From positions 25,015-89,014 of the forward strand of contig DAOULH010000089.1 of NCBI GenBank assembly GCA_034420475.1: a DNA stretch of 64,000 bases, in the 5' to 3' direction. Positions 35,419 to 43,702 of this stretch are shown piece after piece. A program made the position numbers and the translations under genes. Below the pieces are notes generated by a model. It was not told where the DNA came from and did not search any database. It worked only from the letters and a program-made list of their open reading frames with translations. The stretch is from Bin87 sp034420475 (GTDB lineage: Bacteria; Chloroflexota; Dehalococcoidia; Lucifugimonadales; UBA3495). The number at the start of each line of letters is the position of its first letter. Positions within the stretch are counted from its first letter, which is position 1.

Positions 35419-35774
35419 CAGATGACCGGAAAAACTAGGCCTTCAAAACGAGGGTTGCTCCGAATTTCCTCTTCAGTCATAAACCGTGGTTCAATCCAAT
35501 GGACTTCGGTAACCCCGCCCCTCTCCTGGTAATCCCAAAGCGAGGCTTTCTTCTCGTATTCCGTTTGCTTCGGGTCGAGGACCACTGCTGGAGGCCGACC
35601 CGGTTCTTCCTCCAAGTATAATGCCATCGCGTCGGCAATCATCGTCAGCGCCTCCTCGCGGGTCTGGCCGTCGGAGACGCAGCCGCGCATTGCGAGACAA
35701 ACTGCCGTCCACCAGAGGTTATCCGGGTATTCGGCGTTCGGGTATTTGACCAGCACCACTTCGTACTTTGCCAT
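35418..35774 (-). CDS. HicB-type antitoxin (118 aa)
   Basis: HicB N-terminal fold: KYEVVLVKYPNAEYPDNLWWTAVCLAMRGCVSDGQTREEALTMIADAMALYLEE, the usual partial RNase H-like antitoxin domain. The C-terminal portion (YQERGGVTEVHWIEPRFMTEEEIRSNPRFEGLVFPVI) lacks a recognisable DNA-binding helix, so autoregulation may use another surface. GAGGAG lies 8 bases before the ATG at 35774. It overlaps the toxin start by one base and starts 5 bases after the aspartic-protease-like gene, so the four genes from 36.46 to 35.16 kb look like one operon. Confidence 0.85.
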   Translation of the reverse strand: MAKYEVVLVKYPNAEYPDNLWWTAVCLAMRGCVSDGQTREEALTMIADAMALYLEEEPGRPPAVVLDPKQTEYEKKASLWDYQERGGVTEVHWIEPRFMTEEEIRSNPRFEGLVFPVI

Positions 35775-35779
35775 TGCAC

Positions 35780-36190
35780 TCACTCCTCTTCCGCCTCGCG
35801 CTTGATATCGTCCCAATGCACCATGCGGCTGACGGTAACGGCGCCGTTGGGGAAGAGGTACGCCGAGAGATAACTGTCCCAGAGCAGGCCCATGCCCACG
35901 TAAGCGGGCCGGTCAGTCTCCACAACATATACGGGTATCTGCCCTTCGTGCCATTCCACATAAGCAACGTACCGGGGCATATCGTGAGATGTGCCATTGG
36001 ACCTGTAATCGATATTTCCAGCCTGCTTTAGACCGAGTTCCACAATGTCCTGGATGGGCAAGGCCAATTCCATATCGCTGGCGGTATCAACCTCGAAAAC
36101 CATTTCCCGATGCTCTCCCGCATCGCTGGAGACGTTGATACGCACGGTAATACGCCTGGAGTTGCCGTCGACACGGCCCGGAATTGGCAT
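35780..36190 (-). CDS. Clan AA aspartic protease-like protein (136 aa)
   Basis: Resembles bacterial retropepsin-like proteins of clan AA: VFEVDTASDMELALPIQDIVELGLKQAG aligns with the usual V-D-T-G-F-x-G-E-L-x-L-P segment, and VAYVEWHEGQIPVYVVETDRPAYVGMGLLWDSYLSAYLF with the flap and second strand. The catalytic triplet is D-T-A rather than D-T-G, and the following Gly is also replaced, so activity is doubtful. Such proteins are often paired with a small partner of about 80 aa, and here the 85-aa gene 11 bases upstream fills that place. Confidence 0.75.
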   Translation of the reverse strand: MPIPGRVDGNSRRITVRINVSSDAGEHREMVFEVDTASDMELALPIQDIVELGLKQAGNIDYRSNGTSHDMPRYVAYVEWHEGQIPVYVVETDRPAYVGMGLLWDSYLSAYLFPNGAVTVSRMVHWDDIKREAEEE

Positions 36191-36201
36191 AACAGATTTT
36201 C

Positions 36202-36459
36202 CTAAGGCCGCTCGTTGAAAGTCGTTGGGTAGCCGATGCGGAAGGCAAAGTGGGGCGGCATTTCACCCTTGGGAATTTGGTGCTTTGCCAGCATCCTCGC
36301 ATCGGCTTGCCCCAGCCTCTCGTCAATTTCGTAGTGGCTGGTTTCCACGTTGAGCACCAGGTACTTGCCGTTGAGCTCCGGTTCCACCAGATGCTTGATG
36401 TCGGCGTTGTAGATGGCCCATGCCCTTTCCCGAAGGCTTGCCAGATCTTGTTTGTCCAT
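36202..36459 (-). CDS. Small partner of the clan AA protease-like gene (85 aa)
   Basis: An 85-aa soluble protein: MDKQDLASLRERAWAIYNADIK, then LNGKYLVLNVETSHYEIDERLGQADARMLAKH and a C-terminal FRIGYPTTFNERP. This arrangement is familiar from small genes preceding clan AA aspartic protease genes in many bacteria and cyanobacteria; its role is unknown, perhaps antitoxin or chaperone. The start at 36459 is chosen because the upstream in-frame extension runs through a perfect hairpin (36489-36516). It is first in the apparent four-gene operon. Confidence 0.7.
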   Translation of the reverse strand: MDKQDLASLRERAWAIYNADIKHLVEPELNGKYLVLNVETSHYEIDERLGQADARMLAKHQIPKGEMPPHFAFRIGYPTTFNERP

Positions 36460-36488
36460 AGCACCCTCGCCGGCGCGTCGAAGTTGCA

Positions 36489-36516
36489 GCAGGGGCGAAT
36501 AATCATTCGCCCCTGC
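36489..36516. terminator. GGGGCG hairpin after the ammonium transporter gene
   Basis: Twelve-bp perfect inverted repeat GCAGGGGCGAAT / ATTCGCCCCTGC with loop AATC, 62 bases downstream of the amt stop on the minus strand. No T-run; a fourth member of the GGGGCG hairpin set. Confidence 0.5.
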
Positions 36517-36577
36517 GCATCTGCTCCTTGCCGGCAATTGTATCATCGGCGCCGGGGGGGCTTTGCCATCCGTGCGC

Positions 36578-37804
36578 TCAGCCGATTGGGTTCATCCTTT
36601 CGCCATGCTGCGTCAGGTCCACGCCAATCTCCTCCTCCGGGCTGGAGACGCGGAGGCCGATGGTGTACTTCAATGCCAGCAGGATGATGGCGGAAATCAC
36701 GAATGACCAGGCGAAGGCGGCGGCGATGCCGATGATCTGGTACAGGATTTGCTCGATGCGCGTGACGTCGGCGTCCAGCGCGCCGAAGCCGATGCCGACG
36801 AAAATTCCCGTCGCCAGCGCGCCCCACATGCCGCCGATACCGTGGATGCCGAACACGTCCAGCGAGTCGTCGATGCGGAACTTGTGCATCAGCTCGACGG
36901 CGATGAAGCAGGCTCCACCGGCCCCGGCGCCAATCAGGATCGCTGGCATGACGCCGACGAATCCCGCCGCCGGAGTGATCGCCACCAGGCCGGCCACCGC
37001 GCCGGCCGCCGCGCCGCTGGCCGACGGGCGTTTGGTGATGAACCAGGAGATGATCGACCAGGAGGACATGGCGGTGGCTGCCGCCACGTTGGTAACTACG
37101 AAGGCGTTGGCCGCGCTCTCGGTGGTCAGATCGAAGCTGCTGCCGGCGTTGAAGCCGAACCAGCCGAACCAGAGCAGGCCGGCGCCCAGCAGCACCAGCG
37201 GAACGTTGTCTGGGGCCAGGGTCGCCGTGCCGAAACCGCTGCGACGCCCCACGATCAGCGCGGCGGCCAGGGCGGCCGTGCCCGACGCGATGTGGACCAC
37301 GGTGCCGCCGGCGAAGTCCAGGGCAAATCCGGCTTCGCTCATCCCCAGCAGTGGGCCCAGGTTGCCGAGCCAGCCACCGCCCCAGACCCAGTGACACAGG
37401 GGAGCGTACACAATGGTCACCCACAGCGCGGCGAAGATGATGTAGGACTGGAACTTGAACCGCTCCGCAAAACCGCCGGCGATCAGCGCCACGGTGATGA
37501 TCGCGAACATGCCCTGGAAGATCATGAAGGCCTGTTCGTCCAGGCCGACGCCCACCATGCCGAACTTGCCCAGGTCGCCCACGAAGCCCAGGCCGCCGAC
37601 GCTGGTGCTGAAAGCGAGGCTGTAGCCCCAGAGCACCCACAGCACGCTGACCACACCGATGGCGGTGATGGAGTGCATCATCGTGCCGATCACGTTCTTG
37701 TGGCGCACCAGCCCGCCGTAGAACAGCGCCAGGCCGGGCACCATCAGGAACACCAGGGCCGCCGAAATCAGAAACGACAGCACTTCAAATTCGCTGAACT
37801 CCAT
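36578..37804 (-). CDS. amtB: Ammonium transporter, Amt family (408 aa)
   Basis: Eleven-helix channel for ammonium uptake. Typical segments: FLMVPGLALFYGGLVRHKN, MHSITAIGVVSVLWVLWGYSLAF, LCHWVWGGGWLG (pore His/Trp region), ALDFAGGTVVHIASGTAALAAAL, LLWFGWFGFNAGSS, and FGIHGIGGMWGALATGIF with the second pore histidine. The C-terminal tail SSPEEEIGVDLTQHGERMNPIG is the usual cytoplasmic end. The start at 37804 (MEFSEFEVLSFLISAAL) has GGGGAG upstream; longer in-frame sequence was rejected. No signal peptide, unlike the other Amt at 54.8-56.1 kb. glnA lies on the same strand downstream. Confidence 0.95.
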   Translation of the reverse strand: MEFSEFEVLSFLISAALVFLMVPGLALFYGGLVRHKNVIGTMMHSITAIGVVSVLWVLWGYSLAFSTSVGGLGFVGDLGKFGMVGVGLDEQAFMIFQGMFAIITVALIAGGFAERFKFQSYIIFAALWVTIVYAPLCHWVWGGGWLGNLGPLLGMSEAGFALDFAGGTVVHIASGTAALAAALIVGRRSGFGTATLAPDNVPLVLLGAGLLWFGWFGFNAGSSFDLTTESAANAFVVTNVAAATAMSSWSIISWFITKRPSASGAAAGAVAGLVAITPAAGFVGVMPAILIGAGAGGACFIAVELMHKFRIDDSLDVFGIHGIGGMWGALATGIFVGIGFGALDADVTRIEQILYQIIGIAAAFAWSFVISAIILLALKYTIGLRVSSPEEEIGVDLTQHGERMNPIG

Positions 37805-38275
37805 ATCTCTATCTCCCCACTGACGTTGACCGCTAATCGTGGTTAGTCGCATCGCCGTCGCGGCCCGCTCTGGAGCGGATGACCATGCCGGGAACGGTGG
37901 CACCGCGATGCGTGGATCGGCCAAGTATTTACCGCATCAATTTAGGTATCCGGTGTTACGGACGAATGACGTAAATGTTACAAAGATGTTTCGTGGCAGC
38001 ACGCAGCTTTCGTAACGGAGGCTGCGTCGATGGCGAAATTGCACCTGTCCAGCGTTGTCAGCATCCTCCCCATCCTGTGCATCGATGCAAATGTACCCCC
38101 GGCAATCCCGCAAGCCGGTAGGCATGAGCACTCACCCTGTGTGCTTAACAGCCGACATCGCCCCGCTGTTAGAACCGAAGCCACAGAATCGGCGGCCTAC
38201 TCTTGGCGACCTCCGTCGACGACCAGTTCGGGAACTTGGACGCGGCCATCCACGTGTTCGCAGGCTATTTTGCAC
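37805..38275. other. 470-bp intergenic region
   Basis: No convincing gene. It holds the amt leader and one solitary copy of the ATCCTGT-CATCGATG motif (38072-38088) that otherwise bounds the GxxExxY gene. The short frames across it are not supported by ribosome sites or composition. Confidence 0.6.
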
Positions 38276-38740
38276 TCAGCCCAACGCTGGTCTGGCTGGT
38301 GGGCCGGGTGAGAAGCGCAGGCACGCCCACGAGTAGGTGACCGGGTTTAGAACGTGTTGATGCCGGGATACCGTTTGCTGAGTCGAGATATTCGCAGCAG
38401 TTGCCATTGCCCTAATCAATGCGGTGACGTCACGAGCCAACATGCCACTCTTGCCCAGATCATTGTGCAATTTGGCTAACGCCGCCGTCACCTCGGGAAA
38501 ACCGGCGAATACAATCCACGCTTCATGCAACGCTATGAACGGCTCTCCATCGGTACCACGCAAAGAATCGGTCAAACGGTGGCGATAAGCAAAGAAGCGT
38601 CGCAGCACGTCCCGTCGAGTCTCTATTTCGTCCCTCCTCCACTGCCGATTCTACAGTCTCCAACTCTGCCAAACCGCGATGATCGCGATCGCCGCAGATA
38701 TGACGGATTTCACTAACGGCAGCACAGTGGAAACACCCAT
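38276..38740 (-). pseudogene. Membrane-anchored DUF6680-like protein with in-frame TAG
   Basis: Reading from ATG 38740 (AGGAG 6 bases upstream) gives MGVSTVLPLVKSVISAAIAI, a short membrane anchor ending in AVWQSWRL, then a TAG at 38653-38651 as codon 30. The same frame then continues for 124 codons: NRQWRRDEIETRRDVLRRFF, TDGEPFIALHEAWIVF, VTAALAKLHNDLGKSG. Anchor plus E-I-E-T-R-R helix is the layout of DUF6680-like proteins, which suggests one protein across the TAG. Options are a nonsense mutation, a sequencing error or readthrough. The tail after about residue 120 (PGPPARPALG) looks low-grade, so the 3' part may also be decayed. Confidence 0.55.
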
Positions 38741-38882
38741 AATTTGCTCCTGTTCGCAGGACAAACGTGGTGGAGTTAGTCGCTGCGACGCCGGACCTCA
38801 TCGCCTGGGCCATCGTGGTCCACATAGTGAGCTGTAACTCGACAATAGTAGACCCCTGTGCCTCAGCCAAATCCAGACGCAT

Positions 38883-39974
38883 TTAGAAGCACGCGAAACT
38901 GACTACCACCGCCCCCGGCTCCCCTGGCGCGTCGTCATCCTTCGTAATATCCCGGTCAAACACCCGGGCCGGCGAATTGCCCGCCACGTCTTCCAATCGA
39001 GGTTCGACCACCAGCTGATGATCGCCTCCTTCCCAAGGAACGTCCGGCGTGAAGCTCCAGCCACCCTCGCCCCTGCCAATCTCGCTCACGCCCGCTATGG
39101 CACTGCCGTCTTCATCCAGAACCGACAGGCAATGCTGTAACAGCCCGTGGTCCAGCGGCCGGTCGAACTCAACCCGCAAGGCATCCCGCGAGCCGGCGGC
39201 GGGAGTGGTCAACCGCCAGGCGCTCGGGTCGATGCGCGACCGCAGAGCCCGCCCAATGTCATAGCTCCGCTCCGCCCCGGCCCGAAGCGGCTGACCCGTG
39301 GCGTCGCGAAAGGTTGCATCTATGGCGATGCTGATAGTCGTCCCTTCAACCAGCGGGTAGCCGAACTCCAGGTTGGGCGCCAGGCCGCGCTTGATGCGAC
39401 CTGGATCCAGCAGCATCGTCAGGCGTTTGCGCTGGGCGTCCCATAGCTCCGGCTCCGGCGGCAGGAAGACGCCTTCCAGGGTCTCGCCGGTGTCGACGCT
39501 CTTCACGGTAATCGAGTGTGCCGCCCAGCCCTCGCTCATCGGGGCGGAGAAGTGCACGTACACCCGCAGCAGGTTGACCGGCAACTCGGCGGCGGTGGGG
39601 TATATCGCCACGACCTTCGTGGCGAAAACGGCGTCCGGCGACGGCCGGACGATCTCCCGGACCGCGGCGGGTTCCGTGTCGCCGGCGGACTTGACCAGCA
39701 GGGAATAGCGCACCCCGCCGGCAAAGGGGAAGCGCGGCACGAAGCATACTGACCCGCCTTTGACCACGAACCGGCCGGCCACCGGCGGAACGGTCAGCTT
39801 ACCGCCCCCTGAAGTCAGGGCCTCGCTGGGATATACGGCCAGACGCCGGGACAATGCGCCGGCGTCCGGCCATCCGGACTCGCGAAGCTCAGCCCCGGTC
39901 CAGCCGCTGATCTTCAGGCAGTCGCGCCCCTCGTGCTGCGCCCACTCCAGTTGCAGATCGCGGCCGCGGGTCAC
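38883..39974 (-). CDS. Ig-like/SbsA-type domain protein, coupled to beta-propeller (363 aa)
   Basis: Not assigned to a characterised family. The sequence is all-beta. VVAIYPTAAELPVNLLRVYVHFSAPMSEG followed by ITVKSVDTGETLEGVFLP has the look of an SbsA/Big_5-type immunoglobulin-like domain (proline, then F-S-x-P-M). RVEFDRPLDHGLLQHCLSVLDEDG followed by WSFTPDVPWEGGDHQLVVEP repeats that pattern near the end. No signal peptide is visible, so it appears cytoplasmic, which is odd for such domains. Its ATG overlaps the stop of the beta-propeller gene (39971-39974), showing coupled synthesis. Confidence 0.7.
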   Translation of the reverse strand: MTRGRDLQLEWAQHEGRDCLKISGWTGAELRESGWPDAGALSRRLAVYPSEALTSGGGKLTVPPVAGRFVVKGGSVCFVPRFPFAGGVRYSLLVKSAGDTEPAAVREIVRPSPDAVFATKVVAIYPTAAELPVNLLRVYVHFSAPMSEGWAAHSITVKSVDTGETLEGVFLPPEPELWDAQRKRLTMLLDPGRIKRGLAPNLEFGYPLVEGTTISIAIDATFRDATGQPLRAGAERSYDIGRALRSRIDPSAWRLTTPAAGSRDALRVEFDRPLDHGLLQHCLSVLDEDGSAIAGVSEIGRGEGGWSFTPDVPWEGGDHQLVVEPRLEDVAGNSPARVFDRDITKDDDAPGEPGAVVVSFACF

Positions 39975-41059
39975 AGCGTCGCGGTGGCGTAGGTGCGCAG
40001 GTGGCTGCCGTCCTCGTCCTGCTGGAGCATCAGCACCCCGTTGCCGTTCAGGTTCGCCATGCGCTTTACGCCGGGATGGGGCAGCAGTTCACGCGGCACG
40101 CCCACGCCCGGCGTGACCGGGTCGGCCGGCGAGGCGTCCAGCGAATCGTCCGGCACCGTGAGCGGACCCTGCCCGTCGATGTCCTTGCAGGCGATCTTGA
40201 ACAGCGGGTGCCGGTCGTTGCACACCAGGAGGTACTCGCCGCCGTCGTGCTCGTAGGATATCAGGTCAATGGGATGGTTGTGGGAGCCCAGCTCAGCTAC
40301 GGTCTTGCCCATGACGTGCTTTTCGGTGTCGAAATCGGCCAGGGTGAACTGCACCACCGGCGTGCAGGTGTAACTGGCCAGGATGCTGGTGTTGTCCTGG
40401 TAGGGCACGAAGGCGCGGATGGGGGCCGCCGTCTCGTAAACGCCGTGGGAGACGTGGAAGATCTCCAGCGAGTTGGACTTGGCCTCGCCGTTGAAGGGGA
40501 AGGGGATCCGGCGCAGGGTGGAGGTGAACTCCTCGTTGGACGTCCCTGCCACGATGAGCAGGCCGTCAACGTAGGACATGTCCGTCACCGTCACCGTGCG
40601 CAACTGCATTCGCGTGACCAGGCGCGGGTCGTCCGCGTCGGCGGCATCCGTGATGTCGTACTGGGAGAAGGCGACGTCTTCCAGCGCCACGTCGCCGATG
40701 GAGCCATCGCCGGACACCCGGATGATCACCGGGATGGCGTCGTCGCCGCTGCCCCGCATGACCGAGCAGTAAACGTTGCCCGAGGTCGGATGCGCCACTA
40801 TATCCCGGATTGCCACGTCCTCCCGGGAACAGCCCAGGTAGGATGCCAGGGACGCATCGAAGTTGTCCAGGTTAACATCCTGCGGCTCGCCGGCGTCAGT
40901 GTCGCCGACGTCAATGGCGAAAATCGACGCGCCCACGTTGTCGGCGGCGAACAGCAAACCTTCGGGACCGAAGGCCAGCGGCCCCACCGACTTGATCGCC
41001 GGCGCGCCGACACTCAGGCCGAATTTTTCCAGATCTGTAGCGGATTCGAGACCAACCAT
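39971..41059 (-). CDS. Predicted beta-propeller protein (362 aa)
   Basis: Repeating blades of about 45-50 residues: SVGPLAFGPEGLLFAADNVGASIFAIDVGD, then DIVAHPTSGNVYCSVMRGSG, then DMSYVDGLLIVAGTSNEEF, and near the end VKRMANLNGNGVLMLQQDEDGSHL. FGPEG-L-F-AAD is typical of SMP-30/NHL-like or YVTN-like propellers. There is no signal peptide. The 20-residue opening (MVGLESATDLEKFGLSVG) is polar. Substrate and function unknown. Coupled by ATGA to the Ig-like gene and divergent from the Rieske gene 158 bases away, so a shared control region is possible. Confidence 0.72.
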   Translation of the reverse strand: MVGLESATDLEKFGLSVGAPAIKSVGPLAFGPEGLLFAADNVGASIFAIDVGDTDAGEPQDVNLDNFDASLASYLGCSREDVAIRDIVAHPTSGNVYCSVMRGSGDDAIPVIIRVSGDGSIGDVALEDVAFSQYDITDAADADDPRLVTRMQLRTVTVTDMSYVDGLLIVAGTSNEEFTSTLRRIPFPFNGEAKSNSLEIFHVSHGVYETAAPIRAFVPYQDNTSILASYTCTPVVQFTLADFDTEKHVMGKTVAELGSHNHPIDLISYEHDGGEYLLVCNDRHPLFKIACKDIDGQGPLTVPDDSLDASPADPVTPGVGVPRELLPHPGVKRMANLNGNGVLMLQQDEDGSHLRTYATATL

Positions 41060-41151
41060 GTCAACCTCCTACGCTATGCGACTTGCTTTTGCGGTGAGTG
41101 TAGCATTCGCTCACGTCAACCGCCACCGATGGCCAGAAATCGTCAGAGTTT

Positions 41152-41160
41152 TGCTATACT
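41152..41160 (+). promoter_or_regulatory. Possible extended -10 promoter of the Rieske gene
   Basis: TGCTATACT, the same nonamer as upstream of secA, 57 bases before the ATG at 41217. No strong -35. Confidence 0.45.
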
Positions 41161-41216
41161 TGGGCCGTTCAACCGCCCACGCGCGCCAGCGCCACGACCG
41201 CCGCAAGGATATTGCC

Positions 41217-41585
41217 ATGACTACGGAACGTCGCCGAGGAACCGTCACTCTCCGCCAGGTCAGCGGTTCGGCCCGGTCAAAAAAGGTCAGGGTGGAGCTG
41301 GGCGAGGAGTCCGCTTTCACCGATCTCCCGGCTCCTGTGAAGGTGGGCGATGCCAATTATTTCCTGGTGCGCGGCCGCGACGGCTACAAGCTGCTGTCCA
41401 CCATCTGCCCGCACCAGGGCGGCGAGATCGAGGACGAGGGCGACGAGTTGTTCGTCTGCGACGGCCACGGCTGGCAGTACGAGAAGGGCGAGGGCACCTG
41501 CGTCAACCGCCCGGACTTTCGCATGAAGGCGTTCCTGGTTACCCAGCAGGAAGGCCGGCTGGTGGCGCTGGTGCCCGACGAATAG
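41217..41585 (+). CDS. Rieske [2Fe-2S] protein (122 aa)
   Basis: Single Rieske domain with both cluster boxes: CPHQGG (Cys64, His66) and CDGHGWQYEKGEGTC (Cys81, His84). It is too small for a cytochrome bc1/b6f Rieske subunit and has no membrane anchor, so it is a soluble ferredoxin-type component, as in nitrite reductase small subunits or ring-hydroxylating systems. The start at 41217 has AAGGA upstream; a long in-frame extension through the divergent promoter region was rejected. It ends at a clear terminator, so it is a one-gene unit, and its oxygenase partner is not evident nearby. Confidence 0.9.
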   Translation: MTTERRRGTVTLRQVSGSARSKKVRVELGEESAFTDLPAPVKVGDANYFLVRGRDGYKLLSTICPHQGGEIEDEGDELFVCDGHGWQYEKGEGTCVNRPDFRMKAFLVTQQEGRLVALVPDE

Positions 41586-41610
41586 GCTGCTCAGCCATTG
41601 GAATGAAACC

Positions 41611-41640
41611 GGCCCCGGAACTTCGCGCTCCGGGGCCTTT
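41611..41640 (+). terminator. Terminator of the Rieske gene
   Basis: Nine-bp stem GGCCCCGGA / TCCGGGGCC (41611-41619, 41629-41637) then TTTGG, 25 bases past the stop. Confidence 0.7.
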
Positions 41641-41667
41641 GGCATCGTATCTACGTTCGCTCAAACC

Positions 41668-41758
41668 GTCATTGCGAGCGCAGCGCGGCAATCTCGTCGT
41701 TGTAACAATCGTTTTCCAGAGAGCGGGATTGCCGCGTCGCTCTGCTCCTCGCAATGAC
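41668..41758. repeat. Dispersed palindromic repeat, copy C (91 bp)
   Basis: Left end GTCATTGCGAGCGCAGCGC, right end TGCTCCTCGCAATGAC, inner GGCAATCTCGTCG and GGGATTGCCGCG. Same family as copies A and B; lies between convergent genes. Confidence 0.85.
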
Positions 41759-41784
41759 AAGCCTGGGCGCCTTTGGACACCGGG

Positions 41785-43461
41785 CTAGCCGACCATGTCG
41801 TAGCTGCGCAGCAGCTTGCCCGGCAGCTCGCCGGTGCACTCGTTTTCCACGAAAGTGACGGTGCCGTTGACCAGGATGTAGCGGATGCCCGTGGGCTTCT
41901 GCACCAGCCGCTTCTCGCCGCCGGGGAAGTCGGTCTCGAACCGGGGCTTGTCGTACAGCAGGCCCAGCTCGTCCATGTTGTAGATCATGACATCGGCATA
42001 GTCGCCGACGCGCAGCGTGCCACGACCCTTCATGTCCGAGAACGCCGCCGGCAGCGCGCTCATCTTCTGGTGCGCCTGCTCGAGGGTCATCAGCTCGTTG
42101 TCGCGGATCCAGTGACCCAGGAAGTACACCGGCCACACGCTGTTGACCAGGAACCGGGTGTGGGCGCCGCCGTCCGACACCGAGATGTGGACGAAGGGAT
42201 TGACCAGCCGCTCGGCCCGCGCGTCGTCGCCCTGTCCGCCGGCAGGGTGGGCGAACTCCGTCTCCAGGTCCTCGTCCAGGGCGATGTCCAGGAACACGTC
42301 CAGCGGGTGCTTGCCCTCGGCCTCGGCGATGTCGGCGATGGACAGGCCCTCGTACTTGAGGTTCCGCTCCAGCGCGACCTCGACCACCTGCACCTGGGTC
42401 CAGTCGGTGCGCGCGTGGGGCCGCTCGATCACGTCGCGTTTCATGCCCGAGCGGATGCCGTCCTCGGACAGCTTGGCGATGCGCTCCTCCTTGGTGCCCA
42501 CCAGCGGCTGCACCCAGTTGGGCATGTAGTCGAACAGGTTGTACTCGGAGAGCTTGAACTCGGCGATGGTCGGCACCGAGCCCTGCTGCGCCAGCACGGG
42601 CAGCCCTTCCTGCCGGACTTCCTCCAGCCAGTCGTAGCCCTCCTCGTCGCCCAGCGCGACGTGCAGCGGGCGCCCGCTCATGCGCACCATCTCCGCGAGC
42701 ATCTCCCGCTGGCCCGGCCGGTCGTCGGAGATGCCGATGGTCCAGCCCAGGTGACCCACGCCGAACTGGCTCAGGACCTGCGACAGCGCGTAGAACTCCT
42801 CGGGTGAGGCCACGTGGCTGGGCAGCCAGCTGCCGTCCTCGGGCCGGTCTTCGAGATTCTTGTCGGCAGACAGTCCGAACGCCCCCGCCTTCATGGAGTC
42901 GTGCAGGATCTGCTTCATCTGGTTCAGCTCGGCCTCGGTCACGGACGTCCGTTCCCGCGCCGGGATCATGCCCAGCACGTAGCCCCGCAGCGGCGAGAAG
43001 GGCACCAGCGCGCCGACGTTCACCCCCAGGCCCTGGCGGTCCAGGCTGTCCATGTATTCGGGGAAGGTCTCCCAGTCCCAGCGCATCCCCAGCCGCATGG
43101 ACTCCAGCGGTATCGCCTCGATGCGGTTCATCATGCGCATGTTGAGGTCGCGGTCCTCGGGCCGGGTCGGCGCGAACCCGAAGCCGCATTGCCCCACCGT
43201 CAGGGAGGTCACGCCGAACCATCCCGACAACGAGGCGTAGGGGTCCCAGTTCAGCTGCGCGTCGTAGTGCGTGTGCAGGTCCACGGCCCCCGGCGCGACG
43301 ATGCACCCGCTGGCGTCCAGCTCCCTGGCGCCGGCCGAGCTGATGCGCCCGCTGATCATGGCTACCCGCCCGTCCTTGATGCCGACGTCGGCGCGGACGC
43401 GGGGCAGGCCGGTGCCGTCGATTACGGTTCCACCGCGAATTACCAAGTCAAACTCCGGCAT
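41785..43461 (-). CDS. D-aminoacylase / N-acyl-D-amino-acid deacylase-like amidohydrolase (558 aa)
   Basis: Zinc amidohydrolase. The N-terminal FDLVIRGGTVIDGTGLPRVRADVGIKDGRV barrel, the first metal motif DLHTHYDAQLNWDP, GQCGFGFAP and the C-terminal GDYADVMIYN are typical of N-acyl-D-amino-acid deacylases, as is the late ISVSDGGAHTRFLVN segment. It is longer than D-aminoacylase proper (about 480 aa) but normal for the large uncharacterised marine branch. GGGAGG lies before the ATG at 43461; an upstream in-frame stretch was rejected. True substrate is uncertain; many such genes are misnamed. Divergent from the dehalogenase gene. Confidence 0.88.
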   Translation of the reverse strand: MPEFDLVIRGGTVIDGTGLPRVRADVGIKDGRVAMISGRISSAGARELDASGCIVAPGAVDLHTHYDAQLNWDPYASLSGWFGVTSLTVGQCGFGFAPTRPEDRDLNMRMMNRIEAIPLESMRLGMRWDWETFPEYMDSLDRQGLGVNVGALVPFSPLRGYVLGMIPARERTSVTEAELNQMKQILHDSMKAGAFGLSADKNLEDRPEDGSWLPSHVASPEEFYALSQVLSQFGVGHLGWTIGISDDRPGQREMLAEMVRMSGRPLHVALGDEEGYDWLEEVRQEGLPVLAQQGSVPTIAEFKLSEYNLFDYMPNWVQPLVGTKEERIAKLSEDGIRSGMKRDVIERPHARTDWTQVQVVEVALERNLKYEGLSIADIAEAEGKHPLDVFLDIALDEDLETEFAHPAGGQGDDARAERLVNPFVHISVSDGGAHTRFLVNSVWPVYFLGHWIRDNELMTLEQAHQKMSALPAAFSDMKGRGTLRVGDYADVMIYNMDELGLLYDKPRFETDFPGGEKRLVQKPTGIRYILVNGTVTFVENECTGELPGKLLRSYDMVG

Positions 43462-43702
43462 ACAGTTACCTCCCAACGGCAATGTGCTGCGGTTTCGTCG
43501 CGATCTGCCCGACGATATGAGCAAATCCAAGTGTCCGAAGTGTAAGCGCGCGGCATTTCGCTGTCAATTTGGCGACGGTTATCGTAACCATTACGCAATA
43601 CAGAACTGATTTCGTTCCATGTGGCCGGCCCCTCGTCGGATCGCTCGACCGCCGCGGGAGCCTGATACCATGACTGTCACCAGATGATAAGGAGCGCCCC
43701 AG

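Noticed and set aside
36543..37640. 365-aa minus-strand frame overlapping amtB
   Set aside because: Arg/Gly/His-rich out-of-frame shadow of the ammonium transporter.
38523..38882. 119-aa minus-strand frame
   Set aside because: Overlaps the better-supported membrane-anchored frame in another register; sequence has no pattern and no ribosome site.
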